Part shown: one piece after another, positions 18,081 through 28,044 of the stretch
Position numbering within the stretch: position 1 is the stretch's first letter
Layout: each line of letters begins with the position of its first letter
NCBI RefSeq assembly: GCF_904063065.1
Contig: NZ_CAJFCL010000001.1
Span: 639,726-703,725 of the forward strand
Source: Pseudomonas paraversuta
GTDB lineage: Bacteria > Pseudomonadota > Gammaproteobacteria > Pseudomonadales > Pseudomonadaceae
DNA: 64,000 nt
Direction of reading: 5' to 3'
Notes under the pieces: generated by a model
Databases searched by the model: none
Told to the model about the DNA's origin: nothing
The model's input: only the letters and a program-made list of their open reading frames with translations
Position numbers and translations under genes: made by a program

Positions 18081-18828
18081 GGCCCGTACCGCATACGCTG
18101 CACCCGGGATCGCGCTTGACTCGCAGTTCGCGAAACCGCGTGCCCAGGGCATCGATCAACAACAGACGCCCCACCAGCGGCTCACCAAAGCCGGCCAGCA
18201 GTTTCAGGGCTTCGAGGGCCTGCAGACTGCCGACCAAGCCTACCAGCGGGCCTATGACTCCGGCTTCACTGCAGGTCAGTTCGTCTTCGCTGCCATGACC
18301 ATACAAACAGTGGTAGCAAGGGCTCGCCGGCTGGCGGGAGTCAAACACCGACAACTGCCCCTCAAGGCGAATTGCCGCACCACTGACCAGTGGTTTGCGC
18401 GCCACGAAGCAGGCCGCGTTCACGGCTTCGCGGGTGCCGAAGTTGTCGCAGCAATCGAGTACCAGATCAACCTGCGACACGGCATCTGCCAACGTGTCGG
18501 CATCCAGTGCCGAACGGTGGGCAACAAGCTTGATTTGCGGGTTTATCGCGGCCAGACGCTGCATGGCCGAATCGACTTTGCTCTGGCCGATGCTGGCGCT
18601 GTCATGAATGATCTGGCGTTGCAGGTTGGTCAGGTCGACGCTGTCAAAATCGGCCAGGTGCAGCTCGCCAACCCCGGCAGCCGCCAGATAGAGCGCCACT
18701 GGCGAACCCAGCCCGCCCACACCGACGATCAGTACACGGCTGTTTTTCAGCTTGAGCTGACCTTCGATATCGACCTGTTGCAGCAGGATCTGTCGGCTGT
18801 AGCGCAACAGTTCCTCATCGCTCAGCAC
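18073..18828 (-). CDS. moeB: Molybdopterin-synthase adenylyltransferase
   Basis: An E1-like enzyme of 251 residues that activates the C-terminal glycine of MoaD with ATP in molybdenum cofactor synthesis. ATP binding is seen in [20 protein letters not shown]. Two CxxC pairs (CYHC and CSVC) hold the structural zinc. The start overlaps the prmC stop by 7 bases. A ThiF-type function in thiamine synthesis cannot be excluded from sequence, but the position after prmC is that of moeB. Confidence 0.92.
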   Translation of the reverse strand: MLSDEELLRYSRQILLQQVDIEGQLKLKNSRVLIVGVGGLGSPVALYLAAAGVGELHLADFDSVDLTNLQRQIIHDSASIGQSKVDSAMQRLAAINPQIKLVAHRSALDADTLADAVSQVDLVLDCCDNFGTREAVNAACFVARKPLVSGAAIRLEGQLSVFDSRQPASPCYHCLYGHGSEDELTCSEAGVIGPLVGLVGSLQALEALKLLAGFGEPLVGRLLLIDALGTRFRELRVKRDPGCSVCGTGHE

Positions 18829-19652
18829 GGCAGGCGACCCAGGGTGATGCGTTCGTGGGTGCCCAGGTCCTTGCGGCTTTCGACCTGTGCAAAACCTGCA
18901 CCCGATAACAGCTGGCGAACAGCGTCGGCCTGATCGTACCCGTGCTCGAGCATCAACCAGCCCCCTGGATTCAGGTGTTGTGGCGCGGCCTGGATAATTT
19001 CGCGAATGTCGTCCAGACCATCGACACCGGCGACCAATGCGCTTTCAGGCTCGAAACGCACATCGCCCTGGGCCAGGTGCACGTCGCCCGCGGCAATATA
19101 AGGCGGGTTGCTGATAATCAGGTCGAAGCGCTGATCAGCCAACGCACTGAACCAGTGACTGGTCAGTACATGGACGTTTTCAAGCTGTAGGCGCTGACGG
19201 TTACGCTCGGCCAGGGCTACGGCTTCAAGTACCCGATCGACCGCAGTGACGTGCCACGCAGGGCGTTCACTGGCCAGGGCCAGGGCAATTGCACCGCTGC
19301 CGGTACCTAAATCCAGAACCCTGGCGGGGCTGGCGGGTAGCAGATCCAGCGCAGTTTCGACCAGCAGTTCGGTATCAGGACGGGGAATAAGCGTGTGGGG
19401 CGCAACTTCAAGGTCCAGCTTCCAGAAGCCCTGCTGACCCAGAATGTAGGCAACAGGCTCACCGGCACGACGACGCAGCAGGTAGCCGGAAAAGGTCAAA
19501 GCCGATTCGCTGCTGACAATTTTTTCGGGCCATGTGTGCAGGTAACTGCGCGACTTGCCCAGGGCTGCGGCCAGTAACAGCTCCGCATCCAGGCGCGCCG
19601 TTGGCGAGTCTGGCAGTTCTGCGGCACGCAACAAGCTGGCAATAATGGTCAT
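18822..19652 (-). CDS. prmC: Peptide chain release factor N5-glutamine methyltransferase
   Basis: A 276-residue SAM methyltransferase that modifies the Gln of the GGQ motif in release factors. The SAM motif is VLDLGTGSGAIALALA and the substrate-glutamine motif is IISNPPYIA. It starts immediately after the prfA stop (adjacent codons), so enzyme and substrate are made together. Confidence 0.95.
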   Translation of the reverse strand: MTIIASLLRAAELPDSPTARLDAELLLAAALGKSRSYLHTWPEKIVSSESALTFSGYLLRRRAGEPVAYILGQQGFWKLDLEVAPHTLIPRPDTELLVETALDLLPASPARVLDLGTGSGAIALALASERPAWHVTAVDRVLEAVALAERNRQRLQLENVHVLTSHWFSALADQRFDLIISNPPYIAAGDVHLAQGDVRFEPESALVAGVDGLDDIREIIQAAPQHLNPGGWLMLEHGYDQADAVRQLLSGAGFAQVESRKDLGTHERITLGRLPC

Positions 19653-20735
19653 TTACTCACCCAGGGCCGTCAGTTGGTCAGCCTGAAATTCCGCTAATAA
19701 CGGCTCAATAACGGCATCAACACCGCCAGCCAGTACATCATCCAGGGAATACAGGGTCAGATTGACACGGTGGTCGGTGACCCGCCCTTGTGCAAAATTG
19801 TAAGTCCGGATGCGCTCGGAGCGATCCCCCGAGCCCACCAGGGATTTTCGTTCGCTGGCAATCGCATTGGCAGCGGCGCTGGTTTGCTGGTCATTCAATT
19901 TAGCCGAAAGCCAGGACATCGCCCGCGCCCGGTTTTTATGCTGGGAACGCTCTTCCTGACACTCCACCACGATGCCCGATGGCAAGTGCGTGATGCGAAT
20001 GGCCGAGTCGGTCTTGTTAACGTGCTGACCACCCGCGCCCGAAGAGCGATAGGTATCGACGCGCAAGTCGGACGGGTTGATCTCGATCGCTTCTTGCTCG
20101 TCCGGCTCCGGCAGTACCGCCACGGTGCACGCAGAAGTATGAATCCGCCCCTGGGATTCGGTCGCCGGTACCCGCTGTACGCGGTGTACCCCCGACTCGA
20201 ACTTCAGCTTGCCGTAAACATTCTCGCCTTCAACCCGGGCAATGACTTCTTTGTAGCCGCCATGCTCGCCGCTGTTTTCCGACAGAATTTCCAGCTTCCA
20301 GCCACGACGCTCAGCGTAACGCGAGTACATGCGGAACAGGTCACCGGCAAAAATGGCCGCTTCATCGCCGCCGGTTCCGGCGCGAATCTCAAGGAATACG
20401 TTGCGCCCGTCGTTCGGGTCTTTTGGCAACAGCATGCGTTGCAGGTCTTGTTCCAGCTCGAGCAGCCGTTCTTTGGCTTCGCGGACTTCTTCAACCGCCA
20501 TTTCGCGCATGTCCGGGTCGTTATCCTTGAGCAACGCCTGGGCGCCCTCAAGGTCGGCCTGTACCTTCAGCCACTGCCCGTAGGTTGCAACAATGGGCTC
20601 TACTTCCGCGTATTCCTTGGAATAGGCACGGAATTTGGTCTGATCAGAGATGACTTCGCCATCGCCAAGCAACGCGGTCAGTTCTTCAAAACGGTCCTGG
20701 AGGATGTCCAGCTTATTCAGCAGTGACGCTTTCAT
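19653..20735 (-). CDS. prfA: Peptide chain release factor 1
   Basis: Ends translation at UAA and UAG. The 360-residue length is standard. The catalytic GGQ is in [15 protein letters not shown] and the stop-codon-reading PxT-type region is in [15 protein letters not shown]. It is two bases downstream of hemA on the same strand and directly followed by prmC. Confidence 0.97.
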   Translation of the reverse strand: MKASLLNKLDILQDRFEELTALLGDGEVISDQTKFRAYSKEYAEVEPIVATYGQWLKVQADLEGAQALLKDNDPDMREMAVEEVREAKERLLELEQDLQRMLLPKDPNDGRNVFLEIRAGTGGDEAAIFAGDLFRMYSRYAERRGWKLEILSENSGEHGGYKEVIARVEGENVYGKLKFESGVHRVQRVPATESQGRIHTSACTVAVLPEPDEQEAIEINPSDLRVDTYRSSGAGGQHVNKTDSAIRITHLPSGIVVECQEERSQHKNRARAMSWLSAKLNDQQTSAAANAIASERKSLVGSGDRSERIRTYNFAQGRVTDHRVNLTLYSLDDVLAGGVDAVIEPLLAEFQADQLTALGE

Positions 20736-20737
20736 TA

Positions 20738-22021
20738 CTATTTTTTATCCGCAGAGCTATCCGATGAGCCCTCACCGAGGGCAAAAAGTTCTTGGGCCAT
20801 GGCCAGCGCATCGAGGCGGCCTTCGGCGGAAAGCTTTTTCAGCTGCACGCTGGGTGCGTGCAGCAATTTATTGGTCAGGCCGCGTGCCAGTTGTACCAGC
20901 ACGTCTTCGGGATTGCTGCCGTTGGCGAGCATCCGCTGGGCCTTTTGCAGTTCTTCGTCACGCAGGCGCTCGCTTTGCTGGCGATAGGCTTTGAGCACAT
21001 CCACTGCCGCCAGCTCACGCAAACGCACCATGAAGTCTTCAGCACCAATGCTGACCAGCGCTTCCGCTGCCTGGGCTGCGCCCTGGCGACTCTTGAGGTT
21101 TTCCGCGACCACTTCGTGCAAGTCATCGACGGTGTAGAGGTAAACGTCGTCCAACTCGCCGACTTCTGGCTCGATATCCCGGGGGACGGCGATATCCACC
21201 ATGAAAATGGGTTTGTGCTTGCGCAGTTTCAAAGCGCTTTCCACCGCGCCTTTGCCCAGAATCGGCAATTGGCTGGCGGTGGAGCTGATCACGATATCGC
21301 TGTGCACCAGCTCCTGGGGAATGTCCGACAGCAACACCGCGTGCGCCCCGAACTGTTCGGCCAGAGTACTGGCACGCTCCAGTGTACGGTTGGCCACGAC
21401 TATGCGTTTTACCCCCAGCTCATGCAGGTGACGGGCGACCAGGGTAATGGTCTCGCCGGCGCCGATCAGCAGGGCCTGACTGCGCTGCAGGTCGCTGAAA
21501 ATCTGCTTGGCCAGGCTCACGGCGGCAAACGCCACCGAAACCGGGTTTTCACCGATGGCGGTGTCGGTGCGCACTTGCTTGGCCGAGTTGAAGGTCGCTT
21601 GAAACAGCCGCCCCAACAAAGGCCCGACCGTGCCCGCCTCACGCGCCACGGCATAGGCCGATTTCATCTGGCCGAGAATTTGTGGTTCGCCCAACACCAG
21701 CGAGTCCAGGCCTGAAGCCACACGCATCATGTGACGAACGGCAGCATCGTCTTCATGGACATAGGCACAGGCACGTAATTCTTCGAGGCTCAGATGGTGA
21801 TAGTCGGCCAGCCACTTCAGCACCGAGTCTGCCGAAAGGTGGTCCTGTTCTATATATAGCTCGCTGCGATTGCAGGTGGAGAGGATCGCAGCTTCGCGGC
21901 TGTCGGTGTGTCGGCAGAGTTGCTGCAAGGCCTCAACCAACTGCTCTGGAGTAAAAGCCACGCGCTCGCGGACGTCTACTGAAGCAGTCTTGTGGTTAAT
22001 ACCGAGTGCGAGGAAGGCCAT
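20738..22021 (-). CDS. hemA: Glutamyl-tRNA reductase
   Basis: Reduces glutamyl-tRNA to glutamate semialdehyde, the first step of tetrapyrrole synthesis in gammaproteobacteria. Encodes 427 residues. The catalytic Cys is in [13 protein letters not shown]; the NADPH site is in [17 protein letters not shown]. It leads the hemA-prfA-prmC-moeB-murI group and is divergent from the TPR lipoprotein gene. The 214-base gap between them holds the promoters; I see no convincing -35/-10 pair. Confidence 0.96.
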   Translation of the reverse strand: MAFLALGINHKTASVDVRERVAFTPEQLVEALQQLCRHTDSREAAILSTCNRSELYIEQDHLSADSVLKWLADYHHLSLEELRACAYVHEDDAAVRHMMRVASGLDSLVLGEPQILGQMKSAYAVAREAGTVGPLLGRLFQATFNSAKQVRTDTAIGENPVSVAFAAVSLAKQIFSDLQRSQALLIGAGETITLVARHLHELGVKRIVVANRTLERASTLAEQFGAHAVLLSDIPQELVHSDIVISSTASQLPILGKGAVESALKLRKHKPIFMVDIAVPRDIEPEVGELDDVYLYTVDDLHEVVAENLKSRQGAAQAAEALVSIGAEDFMVRLRELAAVDVLKAYRQQSERLRDEELQKAQRMLANGSNPEDVLVQLARGLTNKLLHAPSVQLKKLSAEGRLDALAMAQELFALGEGSSDSSADKK

Positions 22022-22235
22022 TCAAGATCGCTGATGATGACGAGAAGCCGACAATTGTCCTACTTCGCCAGATTCAGAACAACCATTGCTGACTATTGTC
22101 TCTATAGTTAAGTTCTCTTGAAGCCCAATTATCAAACATCCATTGACCCAGATATTCGATAGTCGCACCTGTTAGGGTTTGCCCTGTCGCATGTGTCATG
22201 ATGCCCGGACCGCAGGTAAGTCGCCCTTCTCCTAT

Positions 22236-23960
22236 ATGAATAGATCCTCCGCGTTGCTCCTCTCTCTCGTCCTTCTTAGTGGCTGCCAGGCTTTGGCCCC
22301 CACGTCACCGGATGATTCATCGCCGGCTGAAGAGGCTACTTCCACTCCGGAAAAACCCACGGTTTATGGCTCGTTCAGCGAAGAAACGCTGTACAGCCTG
22401 CTGAGCGCGGAGCTGGCCGGCCAACGTAATCGTCTGGATATCGCTCTCGACAACTACGTCACCCAGGCGATCAATACGCAAGATCCCGGCATTGCCGAGC
22501 GCGCCTTGCGAATTGCCGAGTACCTGGGCGCCGATCAGGCCGCTCTCGATACATCGCTGATCTGGGCTAAAAACGCGCCGGACGATCTTGAGGCACAACG
22601 TGCGGCTGCCATTCAGCTGGCGCGCAATGGTCGTTATGACGACGCCATGGTGTACATGGAGAAAGTCCTGCAGGCCAAAGGCGATACTCACTTCGACTTT
22701 TTGGCCCTGTCGGCTTCAGAAACAGATGCCGATACCCGTGCCGGCCTGCAGAAAAGCTTTGATCGCCTGCTGGTCAAGCACCCGGACAACGGCCAGCTGA
22801 TTTTCGGCAAGGCCTTGCTGATGCAACAGGACGGTGACACTGAAGGCGCCCTCAAGTTGCTGGAAAAGAATCCGCCCCAGGATGGCGAAGTCGCCCCGGT
22901 GTTGCTGCGGGCTCGTTTGCTGCAAAGCCTCAATCGCGGTGATGAAGCCCTGCCGCTGCTGAAAAAAAGCATTCGCCAGTACCCCGATGACAAACGTTTG
23001 GGGCTTACATACGCGCGCACCCTGATTGAACAGAACCGCATGGCCGAGGCCAAAACGCAGTTCGCCAGCCTCGCAGAGCAGTACCCTGAAGACGATGAGC
23101 TGCGCTTCTCGCTGGCGCTGATTTCCCTCGAAGGTAAAAACTGGGATGAAGCCCAGGGCTATCTGGAAGAGTTGATCGAGCGCGACAGTCATGTCGACTC
23201 TGCGCACTTGAACCTGGGTCGCATTGCCGAAGAGCGCAATGACCCACAGGGCGCTCTCGCCGAATATGCCCTGGTAGGTGCCGGCAATGACTATTTGCCC
23301 GCGCAACTGCGTCAGGCCGATATTCTTGTCAGCCACGGCCGCGCAGATGAAGCCTCGAAAAAACTGGCCGCCGCCCGCGATGCGCAGCCGGACTACGCCA
23401 TCCAGCTGTACTTGATAGAAGCAGAGACCCTGGCCGCGAACAATCAGACCGATCGGGCCTGGAATGTCCTGCAGCAGGCACTCAAACAGTATCCCGATGA
23501 TCTGAACCTGCTGTATTCACGCGCCATGCTGGCCGAGAAGCGCAACGATCTGCAACAGATGGAGCGCGATCTGCGCGCAATCATCCAGCGCGAACCCGAC
23601 AATGCCATGGCATTGAACGCGCTGGGTTATACCCTTTCAGATCGAACCACCCGCTATGCCGAAGCCAAAGTGCTGATCCAGCAAGCTTACGACTTGAACC
23701 CGGACGACCCGGCCGTGCTCGATAGCCTGGGCTGGGTCAATTTCCGCCTGGGTAATCTGGATGAGGCGGAACGTTTGCTGCGCCAGGCCCTCGAACGCTT
23801 CCCGGACCAGGAAGTGGCTGCGCATCTGGGCGAAGTTCTGTGGGCCAATGGCAAACAGCGCGAGGCCAAGCAGATCTGGAGCAAGTTCCTTAAAGAAAAT
23901 CCTGAAAGCCCAATCCTGCGCAAGACCGTGTTGCGCCTGACCGGATCGGAGAGTCTTTAA
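22236..23960 (+). CDS. Tetratricopeptide-repeat lipoprotein
   Basis: A 574-residue protein. A lipoprotein signal ends in the lipobox LLSGC at about residue 18, so the mature protein starts with an acylated cysteine and is probably held at the outer membrane. The rest is helical repeats of TPR type, clear near the C-terminus (NPDDPAVLDSLGWVNFRLGN). The start at 22236 places the signal peptide at the N-terminus; an ATG at 22179 would precede it with unrelated residues. It is followed after 3 bases by lolB, suggesting a role in envelope assembly, but its exact job is unknown. Confidence 0.85.
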   Translation: MNRSSALLLSLVLLSGCQALAPTSPDDSSPAEEATSTPEKPTVYGSFSEETLYSLLSAELAGQRNRLDIALDNYVTQAINTQDPGIAERALRIAEYLGADQAALDTSLIWAKNAPDDLEAQRAAAIQLARNGRYDDAMVYMEKVLQAKGDTHFDFLALSASETDADTRAGLQKSFDRLLVKHPDNGQLIFGKALLMQQDGDTEGALKLLEKNPPQDGEVAPVLLRARLLQSLNRGDEALPLLKKSIRQYPDDKRLGLTYARTLIEQNRMAEAKTQFASLAEQYPEDDELRFSLALISLEGKNWDEAQGYLEELIERDSHVDSAHLNLGRIAEERNDPQGALAEYALVGAGNDYLPAQLRQADILVSHGRADEASKKLAAARDAQPDYAIQLYLIEAETLAANNQTDRAWNVLQQALKQYPDDLNLLYSRAMLAEKRNDLQQMERDLRAIIQREPDNAMALNALGYTLSDRTTRYAEAKVLIQQAYDLNPDDPAVLDSLGWVNFRLGNLDEAERLLRQALERFPDQEVAAHLGEVLWANGKQREAKQIWSKFLKENPESPILRKTVLRLTGSESL

Positions 23961-23963
23961 ACC

Positions 23964-24590
23964 ATGTTATTTCGTCATCTGCGTCACCTGATTGTCTTTG
24001 GCCTGATTGCCCTCCTCGCCGGCTGTGCGGGTTTTGGCGCCCGTGAATCGGTTGAGGGCCACGGCAGCCCGGCCCTGTGGTCAGAACATAAACAGCAACT
24101 GACCCAACTCGACGGCTGGCAAATCAACGGCAAGGTCGGAATTCGCGCACCAAAGGATTCAGGCAGCGCCACGCTGTTCTGGCTGCAACGTCAGGACTAT
24201 TACGATATTCGCCTGTCGGGCCCGCTGGGCCGGGGCGCTGCCCGCCTGACCGGTCGTCCCGGAAAGGTCAGTCTGGAAGTCGCCAATCAGGGCCGCTATG
24301 AAGCGACTTCGCCCGAAGAATTGCTGGGCGAACAGTTGGGCTGGAGCCTGCCGGTATCACATCTGGTGTGGTGGGTGCGCGGCTTGCCAGCACCCGACAG
24401 CAAAAGTCGCGTGACCCTGAATGCCGATAGCCGCCTGGCGAATCTGGAGCAGGATGGCTGGAAAATCGAATATTTAAGCTACGTCGAACAGAACGGCTTC
24501 TGGCTGCCCGAGCGGGTCAAGCTGCATGGCCCGGATCTGGACGTCACCCTAGTGGTTAAAGATTGGCAACCCCGTCAGTTAGGTCAATGA
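23964..24590 (+). CDS. lolB: Outer-membrane lipoprotein receptor
   Basis: Accepts lipoproteins from LolA and inserts them into the outer membrane. 208 residues with a lipoprotein signal (lipobox LLAGC). The fold region [20 protein letters not shown] matches LolB. It lies between the TPR lipoprotein and ispE with gaps of 3 and 1 bases, the usual lolB-ispE pairing. Confidence 0.94.
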   Translation: MLFRHLRHLIVFGLIALLAGCAGFGARESVEGHGSPALWSEHKQQLTQLDGWQINGKVGIRAPKDSGSATLFWLQRQDYYDIRLSGPLGRGAARLTGRPGKVSLEVANQGRYEATSPEELLGEQLGWSLPVSHLVWWVRGLPAPDSKSRVTLNADSRLANLEQDGWKIEYLSYVEQNGFWLPERVKLHGPDLDVTLVVKDWQPRQLGQ

Positions 24591-24591
24591 C

Positions 24592-25467
24592 ATGCAAAAA
24601 GATGCTCTGGTTTTGCCCTCCCCGGCGAAACTGAATTTGATGCTGCACATTCTCGGCCGTCGCGAAGATGGCTATCACGAACTGCAAACGCTGTTTCAAT
24701 TCCTCGACTACGGCGATGAAATGACGTTTTCAGTACGTGATGATGGCGTTATCTGCCTGCACACCGATTTTCCCGGAGTCCCGCACGATGCAAACCTGAT
24801 CGTGAAGGCGGCAAAAAAACTTCAGGAACAATCCGGCTGCTCCCTGGGAATAGACATCCGGATCAAAAAAGTCTTGCCCATGGGCGGCGGCATCGGAGGC
24901 GGCAGTTCGAATGCGGCAACCACGTTGCTGGGACTCAATCATCTTTGGCAACTGGACTGGAGCCTCGATCGACTTGCAGCACTGGGCCTGAGCCTGGGGG
25001 CTGACGTCCCGGTTTTCGTACGCGGCCACGCCGCTTTCGCTGAAGGTGTTGGCGAAATTCTTACACCAGTTGATCCGGAAGAACCCTGGTATTTAGTACT
25101 TGTCCCGCAAGTATCTGTAAGTACTGCAGAAATATTTTCAGATCCTTTGTTGACACGTGACTCTTTGCCCATTAAAGTGCGCCCCGTTCCCAAGGGAAAC
25201 AGCCGAAACGACTGCGAAGCAGTAGTTAAGGAGCGTTATCCAGAAGTACGTAACGCTTTGAATTTGTTAGGTAAATATACCGAAGCAAAATTAACTGGAA
25301 CTGGAAGTTGTATATTTGGGGCCTTCCCAAACGAAGCAGATGCTGATAAAGTGCTGCACCTTCTGACAGACACCCTTACAGGGTTTGTAGCAAAAGGAAG
25401 CAACGTTTCGATGTTGCATCGCAAGCTACAAGATCTGGCAAAGGAAACGGGTACACGGTACTCGTAG
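24592..25467 (+). CDS. ispE: 4-diphosphocytidyl-2-C-methyl-D-erythritol kinase
   Basis: A step of the MEP isoprenoid pathway. 291 residues. The GHMP kinase phosphate loop is [18 protein letters not shown]. From about 25081 to the stop the codons become strikingly A/T-rich (many AAA, GTA, TTA, GAA) compared with the first half and with neighbours. The protein is still full length and family-like. The change may reflect embedded control signals for the following tRNA and prs. Confidence 0.94.
   Translation: MQKDALVLPSPAKLNLMLHILGRREDGYHELQTLFQFLDYGDEMTFSVRDDGVICLHTDFPGVPHDANLIVKAAKKLQEQSGCSLGIDIRIKKVLPMGGGIGGGSSNAATTLLGLNHLWQLDWSLDRLAALGLSLGADVPVFVRGHAAFAEGVGEILTPVDPEEPWYLVLVPQVSVSTAEIFSDPLLTRDSLPIKVRPVPKGNSRNDCEAVVKERYPEVRNALNLLGKYTEAKLTGTGSCIFGAFPNEADADKVLHLLTDTLTGFVAKGSNVSMLHRKLQDLAKETGTRYS
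25150..25178 (+). promoter_or_regulatory. Candidate promoter inside ispE for tRNA-Gln and prs
   Basis: TTGACA (25150-25155), 17 bases, TAAAGT (25173-25178) fits a sigma-70 promoter. It lies within the A/T-rich end of ispE, about 300 bases before tRNA-Gln. It is inferred from sequence only. Confidence 0.4.
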
Positions 25468-25477
25468 CAACAGATAC

Positions 25478-25552
25478 AGGGGCGTCGCCAAGCGGTAAGG
25501 CAGCAGGTTTTGATCCTGCCATGCGTTGGTTCGAATCCAGCCGCCCCTGCCA
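25478..25552 (+). tRNA. tRNA-Gln (anticodon TTG)
   Basis: 75 bases with acceptor stem AGGGGCG/CGCCCCT, a D arm containing AAGCGGTAAGG, anticodon stem-loop GCAGG-TTTTGAT-CCTGC with TTG at 34-36, the TTCGAATC loop and encoded CCA. It lies 10 bases after ispE and 45 before prs and has no terminator on either side, so it is probably cut from a common transcript. Confidence 0.95.
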
Positions 25553-25597
25553 TTTCTTATACTCATCCAGGTTACCCTCAGCCTTCAGGTACTGCGC

Positions 25598-26539
25598 GTG
25601 TCCAAGATGATGGTCTTTACGGGGAACGCTAACCCCGATCTGGCTCGGCGTGTCGTACGTCAGCTGCATATCCCACTCGGTGACATCTCTGTCGGAAAAT
25701 TTTCTGACGGCGAAATTACCGCTGAGATTAATGAAAATGTCCGCGGTAAAGACGTTTTCATCATTCAGCCGACTTGTGCTCCGACCAACGATAACCTGAT
25801 GGAACTCGTCGTGATGGCTGATGCCTTCCGCCGCTCCTCAGCTACTCGTATTACTGCTGTTATTCCTTACTTTGGTTATGCCCGTCAGGATCGCCGTCCG
25901 CGTTCCGCACGTGTGGCTATCAGCGCAAAAGTTGTCGCTGACATGCTTACCGTAGTCGGCATCGATCGTGTTCTCACGGTTGATTTGCATGCTGACCAGA
26001 TTCAGGGTTTCTTCGATATTCCTGTAGATAACATCTATGGCTCCCCAGTTCTGGTGGATGACATCGAAGATCAGCGCTTTGAAAACCTTATGATTGTGTC
26101 CCCGGATATCGGCGGCGTCGTGCGTGCACGTGCTGTTGCCAAATCCCTGGGCGTCGATCTGGGTATCATCGACAAACGCCGTGAGAAAGCCAATCACTCG
26201 GAAGTGATGCATATCATTGGTGATGTCGAAGGGCGTACCTGTATTTTGGTTGATGACATGGTCGATACCGCCGGCACTCTGTGCCATGCGGCTAAAGCCT
26301 TGAAAGAGCATGGCGCTTCCAAAGTGTTCGCCTACTGCACACACCCTGTGCTGTCGGGTCGGGCAATTGAGAATATCGAAAATTCCATGCTGGATGAGCT
26401 GGTGGTGACTAACACCATTCCGCTGTCCGCTGCCGCACAAGCCTGTACGCGTATCCGTCAACTGGATATCGCACCGGTTGTGGCTGAAGCGGTTCGCCGC
26501 ATCAGCAACGAAGAATCGATCAGTGCGATGTTCCGATAA
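25598..26539 (+). CDS. prs: Ribose-phosphate pyrophosphokinase
   Basis: Makes PRPP from ribose-5-phosphate and ATP. 313 residues from a GTG start ([14 protein letters not shown]), chosen because it yields the family N-terminus; AGG lies upstream. The PRPP loop is [12 protein letters not shown]. This enzyme supplies PRPP to hpt and upp seen earlier in the window. A strong terminator follows. Confidence 0.96.
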   Translation: MSKMMVFTGNANPDLARRVVRQLHIPLGDISVGKFSDGEITAEINENVRGKDVFIIQPTCAPTNDNLMELVVMADAFRRSSATRITAVIPYFGYARQDRRPRSARVAISAKVVADMLTVVGIDRVLTVDLHADQIQGFFDIPVDNIYGSPVLVDDIEDQRFENLMIVSPDIGGVVRARAVAKSLGVDLGIIDKRREKANHSEVMHIIGDVEGRTCILVDDMVDTAGTLCHAAKALKEHGASKVFAYCTHPVLSGRAIENIENSMLDELVVTNTIPLSAAAQACTRIRQLDIAPVVAEAVRRISNEESISAMFR

Positions 26540-26577
26540 GGTCCCTGCCCTTCTCTGACGTCCCGCTGACGAAAAGC

Positions 26578-26614
26578 GCCCCGCCCCAGCAGCCTGTTGG
26601 GGCGGGGCTTTTTT
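26578..26614 (+). terminator. Rho-independent terminator after prs
   Basis: An 11-base perfect stem, GCCCCGCCCCA and TGGGGCGGGGC, with a 9-base loop, followed by six T. It is 38 bases beyond the prs stop. Confidence 0.9.
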
Positions 26615-26679
26615 GCCCATACCGTCCATAGCGCTGGTCGCAAACGCTAGGCCGGATGTGGTTATTTTGGAGATACAAC

Positions 26680-27270
26680 ATGAACGATTTTACTCTGAAT
26701 GCTGAAGTGCGTTCCGACCTGGGGAAAGGTGCGAGCCGCCGCCTGCGTCGTCTCGCAAGCCTGGTTCCAGCTGTAGTTTACGGTGGTGAAAAAGCCCCTG
26801 AATCCATCAGCATGCTGGCTAAAGAAGTTGCCAAACTGCTCGAAAACGAAGCTGCTTACAGCCACGTTATCGAACTGACCGTTGGCGGCGTCAAGCAAAA
26901 CGTAATCATCAAAGCTCTGCAGCGTCACCCGGCTAAAGGCCACGTGATGCACGCTGACTTCGTACGCGTTATTGCTGGTCAGAAGCTGACTGCAATCGTA
27001 CCGGTTCACTTCATCGGTGAAGCTGCTCCGATCAAGAAAGGCGGCGAGATCTCGCACGTTGTTGCTGAAATCGAAGTTAGCTGCCTGCCAAAAGACCTGC
27101 CTGAATTCATCGAAGTTGACCTGGCTAACGCCGAAGTCGGCTCGATCATTCACCTGTCTGACATCACCGCCCCTAAAGGCGTTGAGTTCGTAGCTCTGGC
27201 TCACGGTAACGACCTGGCAGTAGCCAACGTTCACGCGCCACGCGTTGCACCAGAAGCAGACGCAGAGTAA
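26680..27270 (+). CDS. rplY: 50S ribosomal protein L25 (Ctc form)
   Basis: Binds 5S rRNA in the large subunit. At 196 residues this is the long two-domain TL5/Ctc form: an L25 domain (first ~90 residues, with [10 protein letters not shown]) and a C-terminal beta domain. Start at 26680 has TTGGAG upstream. It has the codon bias of a highly expressed gene. A terminator-like structure lies downstream. Confidence 0.93.
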   Translation: MNDFTLNAEVRSDLGKGASRRLRRLASLVPAVVYGGEKAPESISMLAKEVAKLLENEAAYSHVIELTVGGVKQNVIIKALQRHPAKGHVMHADFVRVIAGQKLTAIVPVHFIGEAAPIKKGGEISHVVAEIEVSCLPKDLPEFIEVDLANAEVGSIIHLSDITAPKGVEFVALAHGNDLAVANVHAPRVAPEADAE

Positions 27271-27286
27271 TTCATTACTCTGTCGT

Positions 27287-27420
27287 TGGAGTTATGAGAA
27301 ACATCGCGAGCTAACACGCAGCGAGTAAAGCGGACAAGATCGCGAAGTTTACTCATGTAAACCCGCTTTTTTGTCCGCTTTCGCCGCTAACTGTCAGTGG
27401 CGATGTTATCCACAACTCCA
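27287..27420. repeat. Large nested inverted repeat between rplY and pth, with a DnaA-box match
   Basis: Outer arms 27287-27307 and 27400-27420 match as inverted repeats at 17 of 21 positions. Inside, AAAGCGGACAA (27327-27337) pairs perfectly with TTGTCCGCTTT (27371-27381). The innermost hairpin is GTTTAC-TCAT-GTAAAC. The right outer arm contains TTATCCACA (27406-27414), a perfect match to the DnaA box consensus. The structure fills almost the whole gap. Confidence 0.7.
27342..27372 (+). terminator. Terminator for the rplY transcript
   Basis: GCG, two unpaired A, GTTTAC, loop TCAT, GTAAAC, two unpaired C, CGC, then six T. It is the core of the larger inverted repeat. Confidence 0.65.
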
Positions 27421-27436
27421 TAGAAGGGCCCTTGTC

Positions 27437-28021
27437 GTGACCGCCATAAAACTGATCGTTGGCCTGGGAAATCCAGGCACCGAATACGAACAGACCCGGC
27501 ATAACGCAGGGGCCCTTTTTGTTGAGCGTCTCGCGTCGGCAAACGGGGTCAACCTCGTTGCGGACCGCAAGTATTTTGGCCTGACCGGGCGTTTCAGCCA
27601 CCAGGGTCAGGATGTTCGTCTGTTGATTCCCACCACCTATATGAACCGAAGCGGCCAGGCCGTTGCGGCGCTTGCCGGTTTCTACCGCATTGCGCCTGAA
27701 TCCATATTGGTGGCCCACGACGAACTCGATCTCCCACCCGGCGTTGCCAAGCTCAAACTGGGCGGCGGCCATGGAGGTCATAACGGACTGCGCGACATCA
27801 TTGCGCAACTGGGAAACAACAATAATTTCTACCGTCTGCGGCTCGGCATTGGCCACCCAGGCGTCGCCAGCATGGTGTCCAATTTTGTTCTGGGTCGAGC
27901 GCCTCGCGCCGAACAGGAAAAACTGGACGCCAGCATCGATTTTGCCCTCGGCGTGCTGCCGGATATCCTCGCCGGGGAATGGAACCGTGCGATGAAAAAC
28001 CTGCACAGCCAGAAGGCCTGA
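27437..28021 (+). CDS. pth: Peptidyl-tRNA hydrolase
   Basis: Recycles tRNA from peptidyl-tRNA released early. 194 residues from a GTG start, which gives the family N-terminus ([20 protein letters not shown]). The catalytic His is in QTRHNAG; the conserved Asn and Asp occur in TYMNRSG and VAHDELDLP. It follows rplY, as in many bacteria, and precedes ychF by 23 bases. Confidence 0.95.
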   Translation: MTAIKLIVGLGNPGTEYEQTRHNAGALFVERLASANGVNLVADRKYFGLTGRFSHQGQDVRLLIPTTYMNRSGQAVAALAGFYRIAPESILVAHDELDLPPGVAKLKLGGGHGGHNGLRDIIAQLGNNNNFYRLRLGIGHPGVASMVSNFVLGRAPRAEQEKLDASIDFALGVLPDILAGEWNRAMKNLHSQKA

Positions 28022-28044
28022 CTCTTTATCCGAGGGGAAACACC

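Noticed and set aside
27406..27414. TTATCCACA as sign of a replication origin
   Set aside because: Only one DnaA box is seen, with no cluster, AT-rich unwinding element or dnaA/gidA neighbourhood. It is kept only as a curiosity within the inverted repeat.
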